Position numbers and translations under genes: made by a program
In this document: positions 14,001-25,600 of the stretch, in pieces
How the letters are laid out: the number at the start of each line of letters is the position of its first letter
How positions within the stretch are numbered: position 1 is the stretch's first letter
The notes under the pieces: model-generated
Database searches by the model: none
Seen by the model: only the letters and a program-made list of their open reading frames with translations
What the model was told of the DNA's origin: nothing
Source: Triparma verrucosa
Lineage: Eukaryota; Sar; Bolidophyceae; Parmales; Triparmaceae
Assembly: GCA_030267905.1 (NCBI GenBank)
Contig: BRXX01000046.1
Coordinates: forward strand, 1-64,000
Direction: 5' to 3'
Length of the DNA: 64,000 nt

Positions 14001-15602
14001 CGAAGAGCGTGTTTAGGAACATGTAAGCTACCGTGACGGGGTCCGCGGGGAGTCCGACTAGCCAATACGTCAGATTCGTGAAGAGGATGTGAGTTCCGAT
14101 GATCAAGGGTAGGTTAACGAGGCTGCGACGTCGGCGTTTTGTTAGAAACATCGGAGCGAAAAATCGATGGCGTTTTGCACCCCCCCCCCGCTCATTCGAA
14201 TCCCTCACCTATTGCACATCCAGTACGGCAGTGTCGTGTACGCTCCGCTCTCACGCTCGCGGACGAACATCAATTTCTGCTGAAACAGCATCGGGATGGC
14301 TTGAAGGTTTCCAGTGATGCTGTACAGGATGGCGAAGTAGAGGATCGAGACGACGTTGTAACCTGCCGACTCGGGGAAGTCCGTCTGGGTGTTCCAGACG
14401 GAGGAGTTGAGGCTGCCCTGCTGGTAAAATATCACGCCTGCGAGGATGCCTACGATGATGTTCTTGACGATTTGAGAGTTCCTGTACGCCTTGTTCCTCT
14501 TGTTCGTGAGTACACCTCGAGAGAGGAGGGTCTTGAACTGGGTCCAGGTATTGTTGGGGCTCTTGGGCATGGCGCTGTTGGAAGAGTTCGGATCGATCGT
14601 AACGGGCTTGTAGTATGACGAGGACTTGAAGAGCTTCTCGAGCTCCCTAGGGGTCTTCACGTGGCTCTCTCCATAGCTCACGTTCGGGTCCACCCCTCCT
14701 CCGCACACCATCCCCCCCGCCACCTCGCATATAAAGTCCGCGGGATTACTGTCCTTCACATTAACGTACCCCAACTCATTAAAGTACTCCTTCGCCCCCT
14801 CCCTCCTCCCGTTATAAATAACCCTCCCCTCACTCAGCAAAAGCAACTCATCAAAAAGCTCAAATGTATCAATACTAGGTTGATGTATCGTACATATTAC
14901 AGCTCTATCACCTTCATCGCATAACTTCCTCACCGCGGACATAACTTCTAAACTTATACTTGAATCTAATCCTGAGGTCGGCTCGTCTAAAAATATCAAG
15001 GAGGGGAGGGTTATTGATTCGACTGCTATTGAAAGACGTTTTAGTTGGCCGCCGGATATGCCGCGGGTGAAGGAGGAACCGACGAAGGAGGTTGAAACGT
15101 GGGTTAGACCCATTGCGGTTGTTAGGTAATCGATTCTTTCTGTGTGTTGTGATTGAGTCCAGGATTTGGGGTTGCGGAGGAGGGAAGCGTAGTTGAGAGT
15201 TTCGTAGACTGTCAGGTTGTCGATGTGGCAGTCGGACTGCTGGACGTAGCAGGAGGAGGGGGAGGTGTTGAGGATGGAGCCGTAGACTGTGCCGTTTGAT
15301 TTGCGGTGGGAGAGAACGTCGAGGAGGGTTGATTTTCCGGCGCCTGAAGGACCCATTAGAGCGATCATGCGGTTGGGGGGGAGGGAGAAGGAGACGTTGC
15401 GGAGTAATGTGGGGCCGTGGAAGGCTGCGGAGGAAGGGTCCAGGAGGTAACGGAGCTTGGAGAGGAGGGGACGAGTTGAAGACGGCTGAACTCCGTCAGG
15501 AAGGCGGTAGGACAGGCCAGAGCAGCTCAGGAGCGGAGGCTGCTGCTGAGACTGACTACTATTGGTGGTGGACTGGACATGTGGAGAGGCTGCGGACTTC
15601 AT
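11076..15602 (-). CDS. Full-size ABC transporter, ABCG/PDR type
   Basis: Six exons, minus strand: 15602-14209, 14122-13559, 13495-12460, 12295-12057, 11969-11665 and 11590-11076, giving 1350 aa. The order is NBD1-TMD1-NBD2-TMD2, the reverse topology typical of ABCG proteins. NBD1 has GPSGAGKST, ISGGQLKR and LIFLDEPTSGLDS. NBD2 has GASGAGKST, ISGGQMKR and LIFLDEPTTGLDS, so both ATP sites look intact. Each TMD ends with the FLRWGF or FPRWAY region and a final tyrosine/arginine-rich helix, as in the family. The halves could be misread as two half-transporters, but the intron 13558-13496 joins them in frame. Substrate is unknown; relatives export lipids, sterols or xenobiotics at the plasma membrane. 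The start shares a 313-bp divergent region with the deubiquitinase gene. Confidence 0.9.
12296..12459 (-). mobile_element. Introner-like intron, family A copy 2
   Basis: Intron of 164 bp in the second NBD of the ABC transporter. Its 5' end GTGAGGTGCAGTGAGGAGCG matches copy 1 at 1177-1308 almost exactly, as does the core CTTCCGTACGTAACGTTG and the block GACAACACAA. The 3' end TTGCTTCGCTCGTCGCAG is the inverse of the 5' motif. Confidence 0.62.
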
Positions 15603-15915
15603 ATTTATTGACCAATTTGTGTCGTAAGGAGTCCCTGAAGAGCGTCGAGTCCGAGATCAGGAAGGTCCGCAAGGTGTAGGAAGACCTGAAGTCAGACACA
15701 AGATCGCGGCCCGATAACCTTGAGAAGCCTTTGGTGCTCAAAACCTATAAAAGCGCACCAACGTCGCGAAATAACTCCGCAACTGTTAGGGTCTTGATTG
15801 ACAGGAGGATTCAGACCAAAAATTAGCGTGCCGGCTGCTGAATTGTGCTTATAAGAAGCCTTATAGTAACAATTGTTATATTCTGGTTTATATTCTGGAA
15901 TGTAGAGCATTTCTC
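15603..15915. promoter_or_regulatory. Divergent intergenic region, ABC transporter / deubiquitinase
   Basis: 313 bp separate two oppositely transcribed starts, so both promoters should lie here. A TATAAAAG-like stretch is at about 15746. I recognise no RNA gene or further repeat. Confidence 0.45.
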
Positions 15916-18900
15916 ATGGCATTTCCAATGTCTGAGCTATCGTCCACAGACGTGACGCGGCTCCTAGCCGAGCCCCTTTCCTGTGGTAAATACTACATTG
16001 TCTGCAGTTCATGGTTTTTTCGGTGCGTAATATAATCGTTTATTATAATTTAAGAAGGCATTTGTCTCCAGTCCCTCTATTTTCCGGAGTACTCTGTTGT
16101 ATCATTTGTCAAAAATGGACACAATAAAACGTATCAAGGAGATGTCAGTAAGATCATGACGACTCTAGATGAAATTATTCAGCCTTACTTTATTAAAATC
16201 TTGCAATAATGCCGCAATAATGCTATAAATACCTTCAGACAACACGCCCAAATATGGCCCATATATGGCCATAAACCCGTGGCTAAATATGTTCTCAATG
16301 TAACGTCAAAAATAGGGGAGCGTGTGGAATATGGACCTTTGAGTACAATCAATGACGTTTCTCTAGAAGGGCTTTGGAAAAACGTAGTAATATTGAAATA
16401 TCAAAACCTCCCACCGACAAATCGCGTTAAATAAACACTAATTCCCACAACTCCACCCCTACACCTACATCTACACCTACAGGTACAAAGACTACTTGGC
16501 CAGCCCAGATTACAACCCCTCCCCCGGTGCCATCTCCAACGCCCACCTCCTCGTTGATAATCCTCACTTCGATCCATCAGCCTCCACCTCCTCCCACCTC
16601 CACACCTTCACATCCTCTTCAAAGTCCCTCCACCCTTCCGCCCATGAGGGCCCAGGCGAATACGGCTACGACATAATCCCCCCCCAAATATGGTCCCACA
16701 TCTCCTCAACCTTCACCTACGACGTTTCAATCCCCCGCCTCTGCCACCTCAACCCCCTCGAATCAACAGCCTTCTGCGAAGTAAACCCCACCCTCATCAA
16801 ATTCTTCAGACCAAAACACAAAAACTCCTCAACCACCCACCCACACATCGTCAAATTCTACACCTCGAAGTACGTTAGCACCTCCTCTCTCCTAAAAATA
16901 GGAGGTTTAGAATTCAACGAACCTAAATACTACCTAACGTCATCCGGGTGGTGCGACAATAAGCCTATAAACGAAAACGGTTTAGTGGTGGAGAACGAGG
17001 ATCTCTTTAATCCGAGTGACGACGCTGGGATTGTTGTGGTGGATGGGGAATGGGAGGTTAGGGAAGGGATGTACCCGGATTGTTGTAAGGAGAAGGTTGT
17101 GGGGGGGGAGACCGAGGATGAGGTGAGCGGAAAGGAGCAGAGGAGGGAAGAGGGAAGGGTTGTTAGTGGTGGGGGTTAGGGTTATACTCGCTAGCGCTCA
17201 GGCCGAGCTTCGCGAGCGTACTCGGTCGCTTCGCTCCCGAGCACAACAAAATATCTAACTCGGAGACTTTCTTCTTTCCCAGCCGGACCTTTATGAGGAT
17301 CTGCCGACAGCGACTGGCGTCATAATCCCTGCCCCTCCCACCCCTCCCCCCAACCACAGCAACGTTTCATCTCTCCACTCCTCCCCCGACCGTTCCCCCC
17401 TCCACCCTCCCAAGAAGCAGAAGTTCCCCGGCCGCACCGGCCTCACCAACCTCGGCAACACCTGCTTCATGAACTCCTCCCTCCAATGCCTCTCCCACAC
17501 CCCTCCCCTCCGTGACTACTTCCTCTCCCGCAAACACGTAAAATCCCTCAACACAACCAACGTCCTAGGAACAGGAGGATCCCTCGCGGAAGAGTTCTCC
17601 AAACTCATGTCAGAGCTATGGGACGGGAAGGACACGGACGCAAGACCAAACACTTCCTACTCGGGATACGGAGGATACTCGTCTTACTCGTCAGGCGTCG
17701 CACCGCGTAACTTCAAGAAGGTGAGAGTGTTTAAGAGGAGCAAACGGAAGAGCGAGCGTGAGGAGGTTTCGTGTGTATTGGAAAAACGACGTACCTGATA
17801 TGGGGTTCTGTACGTGGCCATCGACTTGCTGCAAACGGGTTCTGCCTCTTTTCTAACATCCCTTCTCTCTCTCCCGTTCCATTGCTCACCCTCGCTTACG
17901 CTCGGTCTCCGCAGATAATAGGATCCCACGCCACCCGCTTCGCGGGATACGAGCAGCACGACTCACACGAACTCACCGCCACAGTCCTAGACTTCCTACA
18001 CGAGGATACCAACGAGGTCCTTAAAAAACCGTACATCGAAAAGGTGAGGAAACGCTGTGAAGAGTCGAGACAAAATTCGAACGCGAGGCCCCGTCGTAGG
18101 CGGAGCGGCGACGGAGCTTCAGACTTAGATATCGAAACGCCAGAACCCCCCACCGCCATGCAATTCTAACACGTTACGGTTCAATCGTTCATGCTTCCTC
18201 GCGTTCGCTCGTCTTAGCCTGAGGCCGGAGACGACGAACCCGACAAGGAAGCCGCAGACAAGGCCTGGAACGTTCACCTCCAGAGGGAGAAGTCCTTCGT
18301 TTACAGGATATTTCAAGGTCAGCTCAAGAACGTTATGACTTGCCCTAACGTTAACTGCGACAGGGTCAGCACTACGTTCGATCCCTTCATGTATTTGACT
18401 GTGGAGCTCCCGGGTTCGAATACCACTACGGTGGAATACGCCTTCGTAGATATATCGGGCAAGGCGACACGTTCCTCTGCAGTCATGGGCCGTGAGACTT
18501 CGTTGTCTCAGCTCCGAAAGTCCGTCTCAGAGAAGTTCGGCGTGGGACCTTCAGAGATGGTCGTCTGCGACATTTGGAAGAACGGCATCTTCAAGGAATT
18601 CACCAAGGACGGCGACAGTGTCGGGGCAGCCAACGACAATATCTTCGTTTACCAGATCGAACCGGCGGGGGGGTACGGAGAGCAGGAGGAGGTGAGAATG
18701 TTTTAGGGGTCGAGCGCGCTCATTGCCAAATACTTCTGTACTTAATATAGCTGCTGCCGATTTCACCATGAATTCTAACGCTGTAAACGCCCCTCTTTTG
18801 CGACTCGCTTCGCTCGTCGCAGGAGGAGGAGAAGGAGTCGAAGGGCGACGCCGAATACTCGGACGATCAGAGCCTGACGGCTCTGAAACCCTACGTCAAT

Positions 18901-20669
18901 TCGACGGCGCAGCTTAGTTTCTTCCTGAAGAACAACAAACAGAATGAAGCTGATAACTACATCAAGGAGGCCCGGGTGCTTCTCGAGAAGGTGAGGAGCA
19001 TTGCGATCCTTCCATCCGATAGTTGTTCTGCCGCTCTCACCCGCCTGTTATTTTAACTCTCCGCTTCACTTTCGCCGAGCAGCTCGATTCGGCGCTCAAC
19101 GAGGCCTCCGACTCCGACTCTGACAACGCAACTGGCGGCGTCGAGACGACGACCATGGGCACGGTGTACATGACCGACGACACGAACGAGGCCTGCGAGA
19201 GGATCTGCAACCAGGACTTTAAGTTCAAGAACATCAACACCCGAACTCACTACAATATTTTCAAGGCGGCCATTGACTCCTTCCAGCTCGCCATGAGCCG
19301 GGCGGCCAAGAAGGCCCGCCAGTCCTTCAGCAACGGCATGGTCCTCAAGATCCAGAACTACGTCAAGAACGAAGGTTGGTCGTACTCCAGCAACGAGCCG
19401 TTCAGCCCTCCGTTCGTCATGAGAATTTCACCCAACACTACCGTCTGGGAGCTCAGGGAGAAAGTCTCGAACTTCCTCGGGCCGTTCATGAAGAAGAAGG
19501 AGGTGACGACGGCGCCGATGGAAGACGGGGAGGGTAAACTTGACGACGACGTCGACGACGGATTCCCCATATTGAAGGCTTGCGAGCTGCAATTCGAGAA
19601 GGATGGCGGGGGGAGAACTTCTTATAACCCAACAAACCTACAAACACTGACGGCCGCCGAGGGGCCGGACGACCTCGAGGAGAAGAAGCTCGTGTTGGAC
19701 TACCTCAACTCGGAGAAGGGCATGCTCAAGTTGCAGTGGCCCGCCTCGGAGGTCATGAAGCTCGACATGTCTCTGATGAAGGCGAAGGACGAGGGAGGCG
19801 ACAACGGGAAGGAGGAGGAAGGGAGCGGGGGCATCTCGCTCGTGGACTGCATCCGCAAGTTCAGCGTGAAGGAGCAGCTCGAGGAGACAGAGATGTGGTA
19901 CTGCAACAAGTGCAAGGAGAGCGTCCCAGCCTTCAAGCAGCTGTCGATCTGGAAGGCTCCCCCGATACTCATCATCCAGCTCAAGCGCTTCCTGTACCGC
20001 GCGAGCTCCCACTTCCGCGAGAAGATCGACACTCTGGTCGACTTCCCCTTGGAGGGTCTGGACATGGGCGAGTTCATCCTGGAGAGGGGCGGCAAGGGCG
20101 GCGCCATCTACGACTGCTACGCGGTCTCCAACCACTTCGGCGGCCTGGGGGGGGGGCACTACACCGCCTACGCGCTGAACGGGGGGAGCTGGTGCGACTT
20201 CGACGACTCGAGGGTCACCAAGGACATCGACCCTTCGAAGGTCGTCTCCTCCGCGGCCTACTGCTTATACTACAAGCTCCGAGACATGGATCTGGGCGAG
20301 GGGGACGATGACAGCGGCACCGACGTCCGCACGGAGATGGAAAAGTTCGTCCTTGACAACAACGACGGCGAGGTCTCCAGCAGCAGCAACAACATCGACA
20401 GCATGTACGTCGAAGTGTCCAACAACGGGATTGGACCCGTTCAAACGGACCAGATTGCGGGCAGCGGGAGCGGGAGCGACGAGTCTGGTGTGTTAGTGGA
20501 GAAGGAAGACGCAAATGGGTACGTGCCGGAGCTACCAGACGAGCCGGAGGCGGAGACCGAGACGGAGGCAGACGGGTACGAAGGAAACGACGACGACGAG
20601 GATGATGGAGGGAATCCTTACTACGGCAATTTTAGCAACAGCGGGAATTTCGAGGGGAATCCGCAGTAA
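15916..20669 (+). CDS. Ubiquitin-specific protease with N-terminal DUSP domain
   Basis: Seven exons: 15916-16022, 16483-17122, 17283-17720, 17915-18043, 18218-18691, 18823-18990 and 19083-20669, giving 1180 aa; phases all close. The N terminus is a DUSP domain (GKYYIVCSSWFFR, then NPSPGAISNAHLL and GYDIIPPQIW) as in USP4/15-type enzymes. The catalytic domain starts with the Cys box GLTNLGNTCFMNSSLQC (Cys about 310), has the FAGYEQHDSHEL motif, zinc-knuckle pairs CPNVNC and CNKCK, and ends with the His box GGGHYTAYALN (His about 1011) and WCDFDDSRV. All catalytic parts are present, so it should remove ubiquitin from proteins. The C-terminal ~130 residues are acidic and disordered. The long insert between the Cys and His halves is usual for this subfamily. 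Intron 4 is a family B introner. Confidence 0.9.
16023..16482 (+). other. Long first intron of the deubiquitinase gene
   Basis: At 460 bp this is the longest intron in the window, and it is AT-rich, unlike its neighbours. It holds a perfect 7-bp inverted repeat, TATGGCC (16253) and GGCCATA (16267), and a direct repeat around GCAATAATG. It joins the first DUSP exon (…SSWFFR) to YKDYLASPDY in phase, which supports the splice. It could also hide regulatory sequence. Confidence 0.6.
18044..18217 (+). mobile_element. Introner-like intron, family B copy 1
   Basis: Intron of 174 bp in the deubiquitinase gene. The stretch CTTCAGACTTAGATATCG, then CGCCAGAAC, ACCGCCATGCAATTCTAAC, CGTTACGGT and TTCATGC is shared in the same order with the intron at 34979-35142 of the PH-TPR gene. 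The unrelated exons around them are not similar. Confidence 0.6.
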
Positions 20670-20723
20670 GGCTAATGATGAAGAAAGTAGTGTAGTTTGT
20701 CATGAAAGTCATATCAATCATCA

Positions 20724-22123
20724 TTACTCCTCAATATTTTCCGTGCCCATTTTCAGCAATTCTTCGCCCTCCCTCTGGCTCAAGAACCTCCAACCCCCCA
20801 CCGGCAGCTTTCCCATCGTGATGGGCCCGACTCGGACCCTCCTGAGCCCCCTGACCTCCAGTCCCATGAGCTCCGATATCATTCTCCTGACCTGCCTCTT
20901 CTTCCCCTCCTTCAGTACGATCCTGAGCCTCCCCGGCGCCGCCCACGAAGCCGACACCACTGGCTTGATCGCCTTCCCCTGCAAGCTCGTCGCCTTCAGC
21001 AGGGGCGCCAGGCTCGGCCTGCCGACGCTACTAGCTGGCGTCTCCGGCGCCTCCTCCTCCGCGTCTCCCCTCTTCCTCCTGCTGTTGACCTTCTCGACCC
21101 TCCCCCCTTTCTCCTCGTCCTTCGCCATGACCTCCACTATGTACTCCTTCTCAACCTCCGAGGTCTCCCCTATGATCTTCCTCGCCATAACCCCGTCCCT
21201 CGTGAGAACCACCAAACCCGACGAGTTTATGTCCAACCTCCCAGCAGGCGCCAGACCCTTCCCCTTGTCTATACTCAAAAGCCTCTTGATTAAATTACTC
21301 GAAGGAGGATTCTGATGAGTCTTCCCATGATAATAACTTTCTTCATGTACAAGTGTCATAATCGACTTATAAGCGTGTCCCACGACACCTGAATCGAACT
21401 TCATTGAAGAAGTCCAGGAACCCTTGCGGGCCGCGAACTCGGGTTGACCGGTTACGTAGCCTATGGGTTTGTTTAGGATTATCGTCTCGCGGGAACGGGA
21501 CTGCCAGCTGGAGTAACCGGCGGCGCTGGAGGAGATTGAGGAGGGGGTTATTTCGGAAGGGTTCAAGACGGAGGAGAGTGAGGAGGAGGAAGGGCGGTGG
21601 CAGACCTTTACGTCGGTTGTTGTGGCGGGGATTTTGTAACCGACGCCTGCGACGAGCGACGAGCGACGAGCGAAGCGAGTCGTGTGGAGAATGGGGGTTA
21701 TAATGGGGGTTATAATGGGGGTTATAATGGGGATTAGAATGTGAGTTGACGATGACCCTTATCCCGACGAGTGAATGGGAGTGAATGGGAGTGAATGGGA
21801 CTTGGTTCCTCACCTTTGTTGGTAACGTCTTCGCCGTTAACGTAAATTCTAATTTTTCCCGGGTTGGAGAGCAGCTCATCACACTCTCGGCGGGAAAGGA
21901 GGGAAAGCTCAGAGCACCGCTTGGAGAGCCGGACTAGGTGAGGAGAAGCCGAGGGAAGAACAGGTGAAGGGGAGGAGGAAGTGAGGGACGCAAGGTCCTT
22001 CTCAGAAAGCTTCCAATTCGAGGATCCTCGCGTCGTTGATGATAAATTACGGAAGCACGGTGGCCGGATGATTGACTTAATGGAAGAAAGGTGTTGACCG
22101 ATACACGCGACGCGACGGAGCAT
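20724..22123 (-). CDS. Organellar RsuA/RluB-family pseudouridine synthase
   Basis: Two exons, minus strand: 22123-21814 and 21646-20724, giving 410 aa. The first ~35 residues (MLRRVACIGQHLSSIKSII…, Arg/Ser-rich, no acids) look like a mitochondrial or plastid presequence. An S4 RNA-binding segment follows (RLSKRCSELSLLSRRECDEL … VNGEDV). The catalytic domain has LNKPIGYVT and the signature GRLDINSSGL with the nucleophilic Asp at about 240, then EGKKRQVRRM near the end. Such enzymes isomerise specific uridines in rRNA, here presumably organellar rRNA. The intron (21813-21647) is built from three minisatellites. It converges with the deubiquitinase gene 54 bp away. Confidence 0.87.
21651..21800. 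repeat. Three minisatellites within one intron
   Basis: Within the pseudouridine synthase intron the plus strand shows three tandem arrays: GACGAGC-type units next to the splice acceptor (21651-21680), about four copies of a 12-mer GGGGGTTATAAT (about 21702-21733), and three exact copies of GTGAATGGGA (21771-21800). The intron has apparently grown by local duplication, including of its acceptor motif. Confidence 0.85.
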
Positions 22124-22655
22124 CGTGAGGGCAGTGTTTTTCTGCAGCTGAGTTTCTGGTCGTAAAATATAGAGCTTGAGGTGCGTAAAATCTTTACAGC
22201 GTGGTGCGACGTAGCGTGCGTTGGATTGACTGACTAGGGATGGGGTTTGTCTAGTAATTGTGTGAGCTGGACGGTTGAATAAAGAATTAAATGTGACTAT
22301 AATAAATGTGACTCTGTCAAAATTGTTTGGGTGAAAAAAAATCCCAGGACATCCAAGTCAAATTTCAATTCTCAGTATCAAACGTTAATAAGATATAGAA
22401 CGTGAGTGTCAATCCGATTTCAAATGCCATTAATATCACTTAAGTACAACAGAAACCAGTCGGGATGTCGTATATCGGTAGCAAACGCCCGTATCGAGGG
22501 AGGAGCAACGGCTACGCCATTTCTGCTTTGCCTTGGGTTTATGCGATGAATTCCGCCGATATCACCGATATCTATTATTTCAACCCTTCACACACACAAC
22601 TAATCCGCTGAAACTTCATCTTCAGGACTACCACCGCCGTCCTACCACAATAGCT
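22124..22655. promoter_or_regulatory. Divergent intergenic region, pseudouridine synthase / kinesin
   Basis: 532 bp between two divergent starts. The plus-strand frame is open from 22533, but the first good initiator is the ATG at 22656. No repeat or RNA gene is recognised. The region is more AT-rich than the flanking exons. Confidence 0.4.
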
Positions 22656-25600
22656 ATGAACAACAACGAGAACAGCTTCTCGCAACTGAGCTCTCCTCCC
22701 ATTTCTAGCCCAATGAGGAGCCCCAAAGCGCACGTCATGAACGACAGGAAGAGTCTCAGCGACACTACCAACAAGATCAACTCTCCCGGCCGTAAGACTT
22801 CCGTGAAGGACGCTGTGCTTAAGAATGCTGAGACGTTGTTGGGGCCGAGGTCTCCTCCTAGGCATTTGGCGAATAAGGAGGCTGAGTCCACGGCGCCCCC
22901 GATCGCAACCACCCCGAAGGAGCAGCAAGAGGAAGTCAAGCCCAAGAGGAATAGCGTCGGAGCGGAGACGAAGTTCGGATTCAAAGGTGAGAGGCCAAAC
23001 CGCATAAACCCATTCCGCACACACATGTCACAACAATATCCAAATAACGAAAAAAATCTTACTAATCCCCCACACACTACAGCTCCCGTCGCATCCATCC
23101 CCGTAAAATCCTCCGGCTACGGCCGCCCTTCCACTGGCTCCACAAGCTCCGTAAAGTCCTCCGGCTACGGCCGCACCCGTCACTCCGTATCCCCCCGCGT
23201 CCCTGATTCGAACCTCCCCCCCCCTCCCCCCGTCGCCAACTCCTCCTCCTACGCCGACGCCATCAGGCAGCAGAAGCGCGAGTCGTCCTCCCGCCTGTCC
23301 TCCCCCAAATCGAAATCAGTCCCCAACCTCAACCCCATCGGCTCGTCTAAGAAATCCAACTCCTCTAAATCGCACAGCGTAGCCTGGCAGTCTAGTCACC
23401 CCCCCGCCCACTCCGCCCACACCCCCGTGAGTGCTCTAAAGCGTTCCGCGAGTCAGTTAGTCGGCTCCCTAGTAAAGTCCGCAAAGAGCCACACCAAAAA
23501 TTTCCACAGCCCCCGCATGACCCCCGGCCACGGCAGCCACAAGAAGGACGGCAAGAAGTCTCAGCTAAGCAACGCCGCGAGCGGGCAGCTTTTCCCCTCC
23601 GAAGTCCTTCACTTTGACCCTCTGCACTCTGAGATAAGGAACCACGCGAATCAGATATTCGGTTCCGACTCAGGTACATCCGACGAGGAGATAAAGAAAC
23701 TAATCTCCATGCGTGGCTCCCTAAAATCCTGGGAGCTCAAGAAAAAAGTCGAGGAGTCAGCTAAGAACATCAAGCTATTCAAGCAGACTTTAAGCACCAT
23801 GCAGAAGCAGAGGAGTAGGTTCAAGGCGCTAGCGATTGAGGCGGAGCTGGCTGCGAAGAAGAACTGGGCGTCCTGCGCCGGGAGGGTCCTCGCCACTGAC
23901 AAGGAGAACGAGAAGGTGAGAAAGGAAAAAAACACCTGTCGAGGAGGCGGTTCTTATTTCAACGACACGCGGCGTCGGCCGCCCCGCTTTATTCTCACCC
24001 GCGTCATCTCCGCAGCTCCGCATCGAGGTGAAATCACTTTCCATCGTCGCCGTAGGCGCCCGCGACTCCAGCAAGGACGCCGAGAGGGAGCTCAAGCAGT
24101 ACAAGGAGAAGGTCGAGGCTTTGGAGGTCGAGATCGCCCCGCTTAAGGGCGCCTTGGCGGCGGCGGAGAGGGCGCACACGGAGGTGGCGTGCAAGCTGGC
24201 GGCGGCGGAGGGGAGCAGAAGGGAGGCTACTAAGCAGGCGGACAGCTGGCGACAGGAGCTGTCGTCTATCGAAACCGAGAAGACGAAGGCGGTCAAGCTG
24301 GCCGAGGAGAGCGTAAAGCAGAAGGTCAAGGATGAGATGGACGGCCTCCAGGTCGAGAGGGACGAGCTGAAGAAGAAGGTCGAGGCCTTCGAGGGAGAGC
24401 TCAGCAGGCTCGTCGACGGCGGAGAGGGCGGAATCGACTCCATCCTCGGAGTGAAGTTGGAGCTCGAGAAGCTCAGGTCGAAGAGCGGAGAGCTCGAGAA
24501 GGAGCTCATCTCTAAGGAAGCTCAGCTAACTACGGCCCTCCGCGACCTCGACGTCGCGAAAATTTCAGCCGACGAGAAGGAGAAGAACTTCACCCAGCTC
24601 ATGATGAGCATCGGAGAGATCCAGAACTCCGGGCAGAGGAGGGAGGACGAGCAGAAGGAGCGCACCATCAAGGCCGAGCTGAAGCTCGAGGAGAGCGAGA
24701 AGATCGTCGCGGCCAGCGCTAGCACCATCGCCACTCTGACGGCCGAGAAGACTAGCTTGGAGTCGTCGCTTTCCATCGCGCAGGAGGCCCTGAAGGAGGC
24801 CAACACCACCCTGGCGGAAGTCAAGGCCGAGCTCGCATCCTTCAAGAGCGACTCTAGCGGATTAGAGGCCCAGCTCTCCCTTGAGAAGGAGCTTCGCTCC
24901 AGGGCCGAGGAGAAGGAGAAGGAGGAGAAGGTAAGAAGTGACGAGTTGGGAATGCGTCAGTTTCGCAATTCCGTCACATCGCTTCGAATGTAAATTCTAA
25001 CTCATCGCACGCAGAACGAGCGCATCGCCGTCTCCGCCCAAATGATGGCCATGACGACGGAGATGACCACGAAGGAGGCGCAGATTAGGGAGGAGGGCGA
25101 GAAGAAGGAGAGGGAGCTTGAGTCCAAGATCGTGGAGCTGCAGGCGAAGCTCGAGGAGAAGTCGACCTTGTGCGAGGAGAGGGGAGAGCAGATCAGGGGC
25201 CTCGAGTCCGAGAAGCAGAGTTTGAGGGAGGCGATGCAGTCGCAGGAGTTTCAGCACGCCGGCGCTAGTGCCGAGGAGATCGCCCGCCTGAAGGGAGAGG
25301 TTGAAGTGCTGAAGGAGAAGGTGAGAAGTTGCGAGGAGCGTTGATTCGATTCGTGATTGTAGTTGTCGAATTCTAACTCGCGTTCGTCGCAGTGCCGCAA
25401 TGCCGAGCTCCGCAGCGCCGCCTTCGGAGAGAAGAGCGCGGAGGACGTCCGAGAGCTCGAGGACCAGCTCACCAAGATGAAGACCGAGAGGCGCAAGATG
25501 TTCAACGTGATCCAGGAGCTCCGCGGAAACGTTCGCGTCTTCGCGCGCATTCGCCCCTTCCTCCCCGACGACAACGTCGCCGCCGATGCTTCCCCCAGCG

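Noticed and set aside
19638..20159. Open frames on the minus strand within the deubiquitinase
   Set aside because: They are opposite the catalytic domain exon and consist of biased Leu/Val/Glu sequence without any fold signature.
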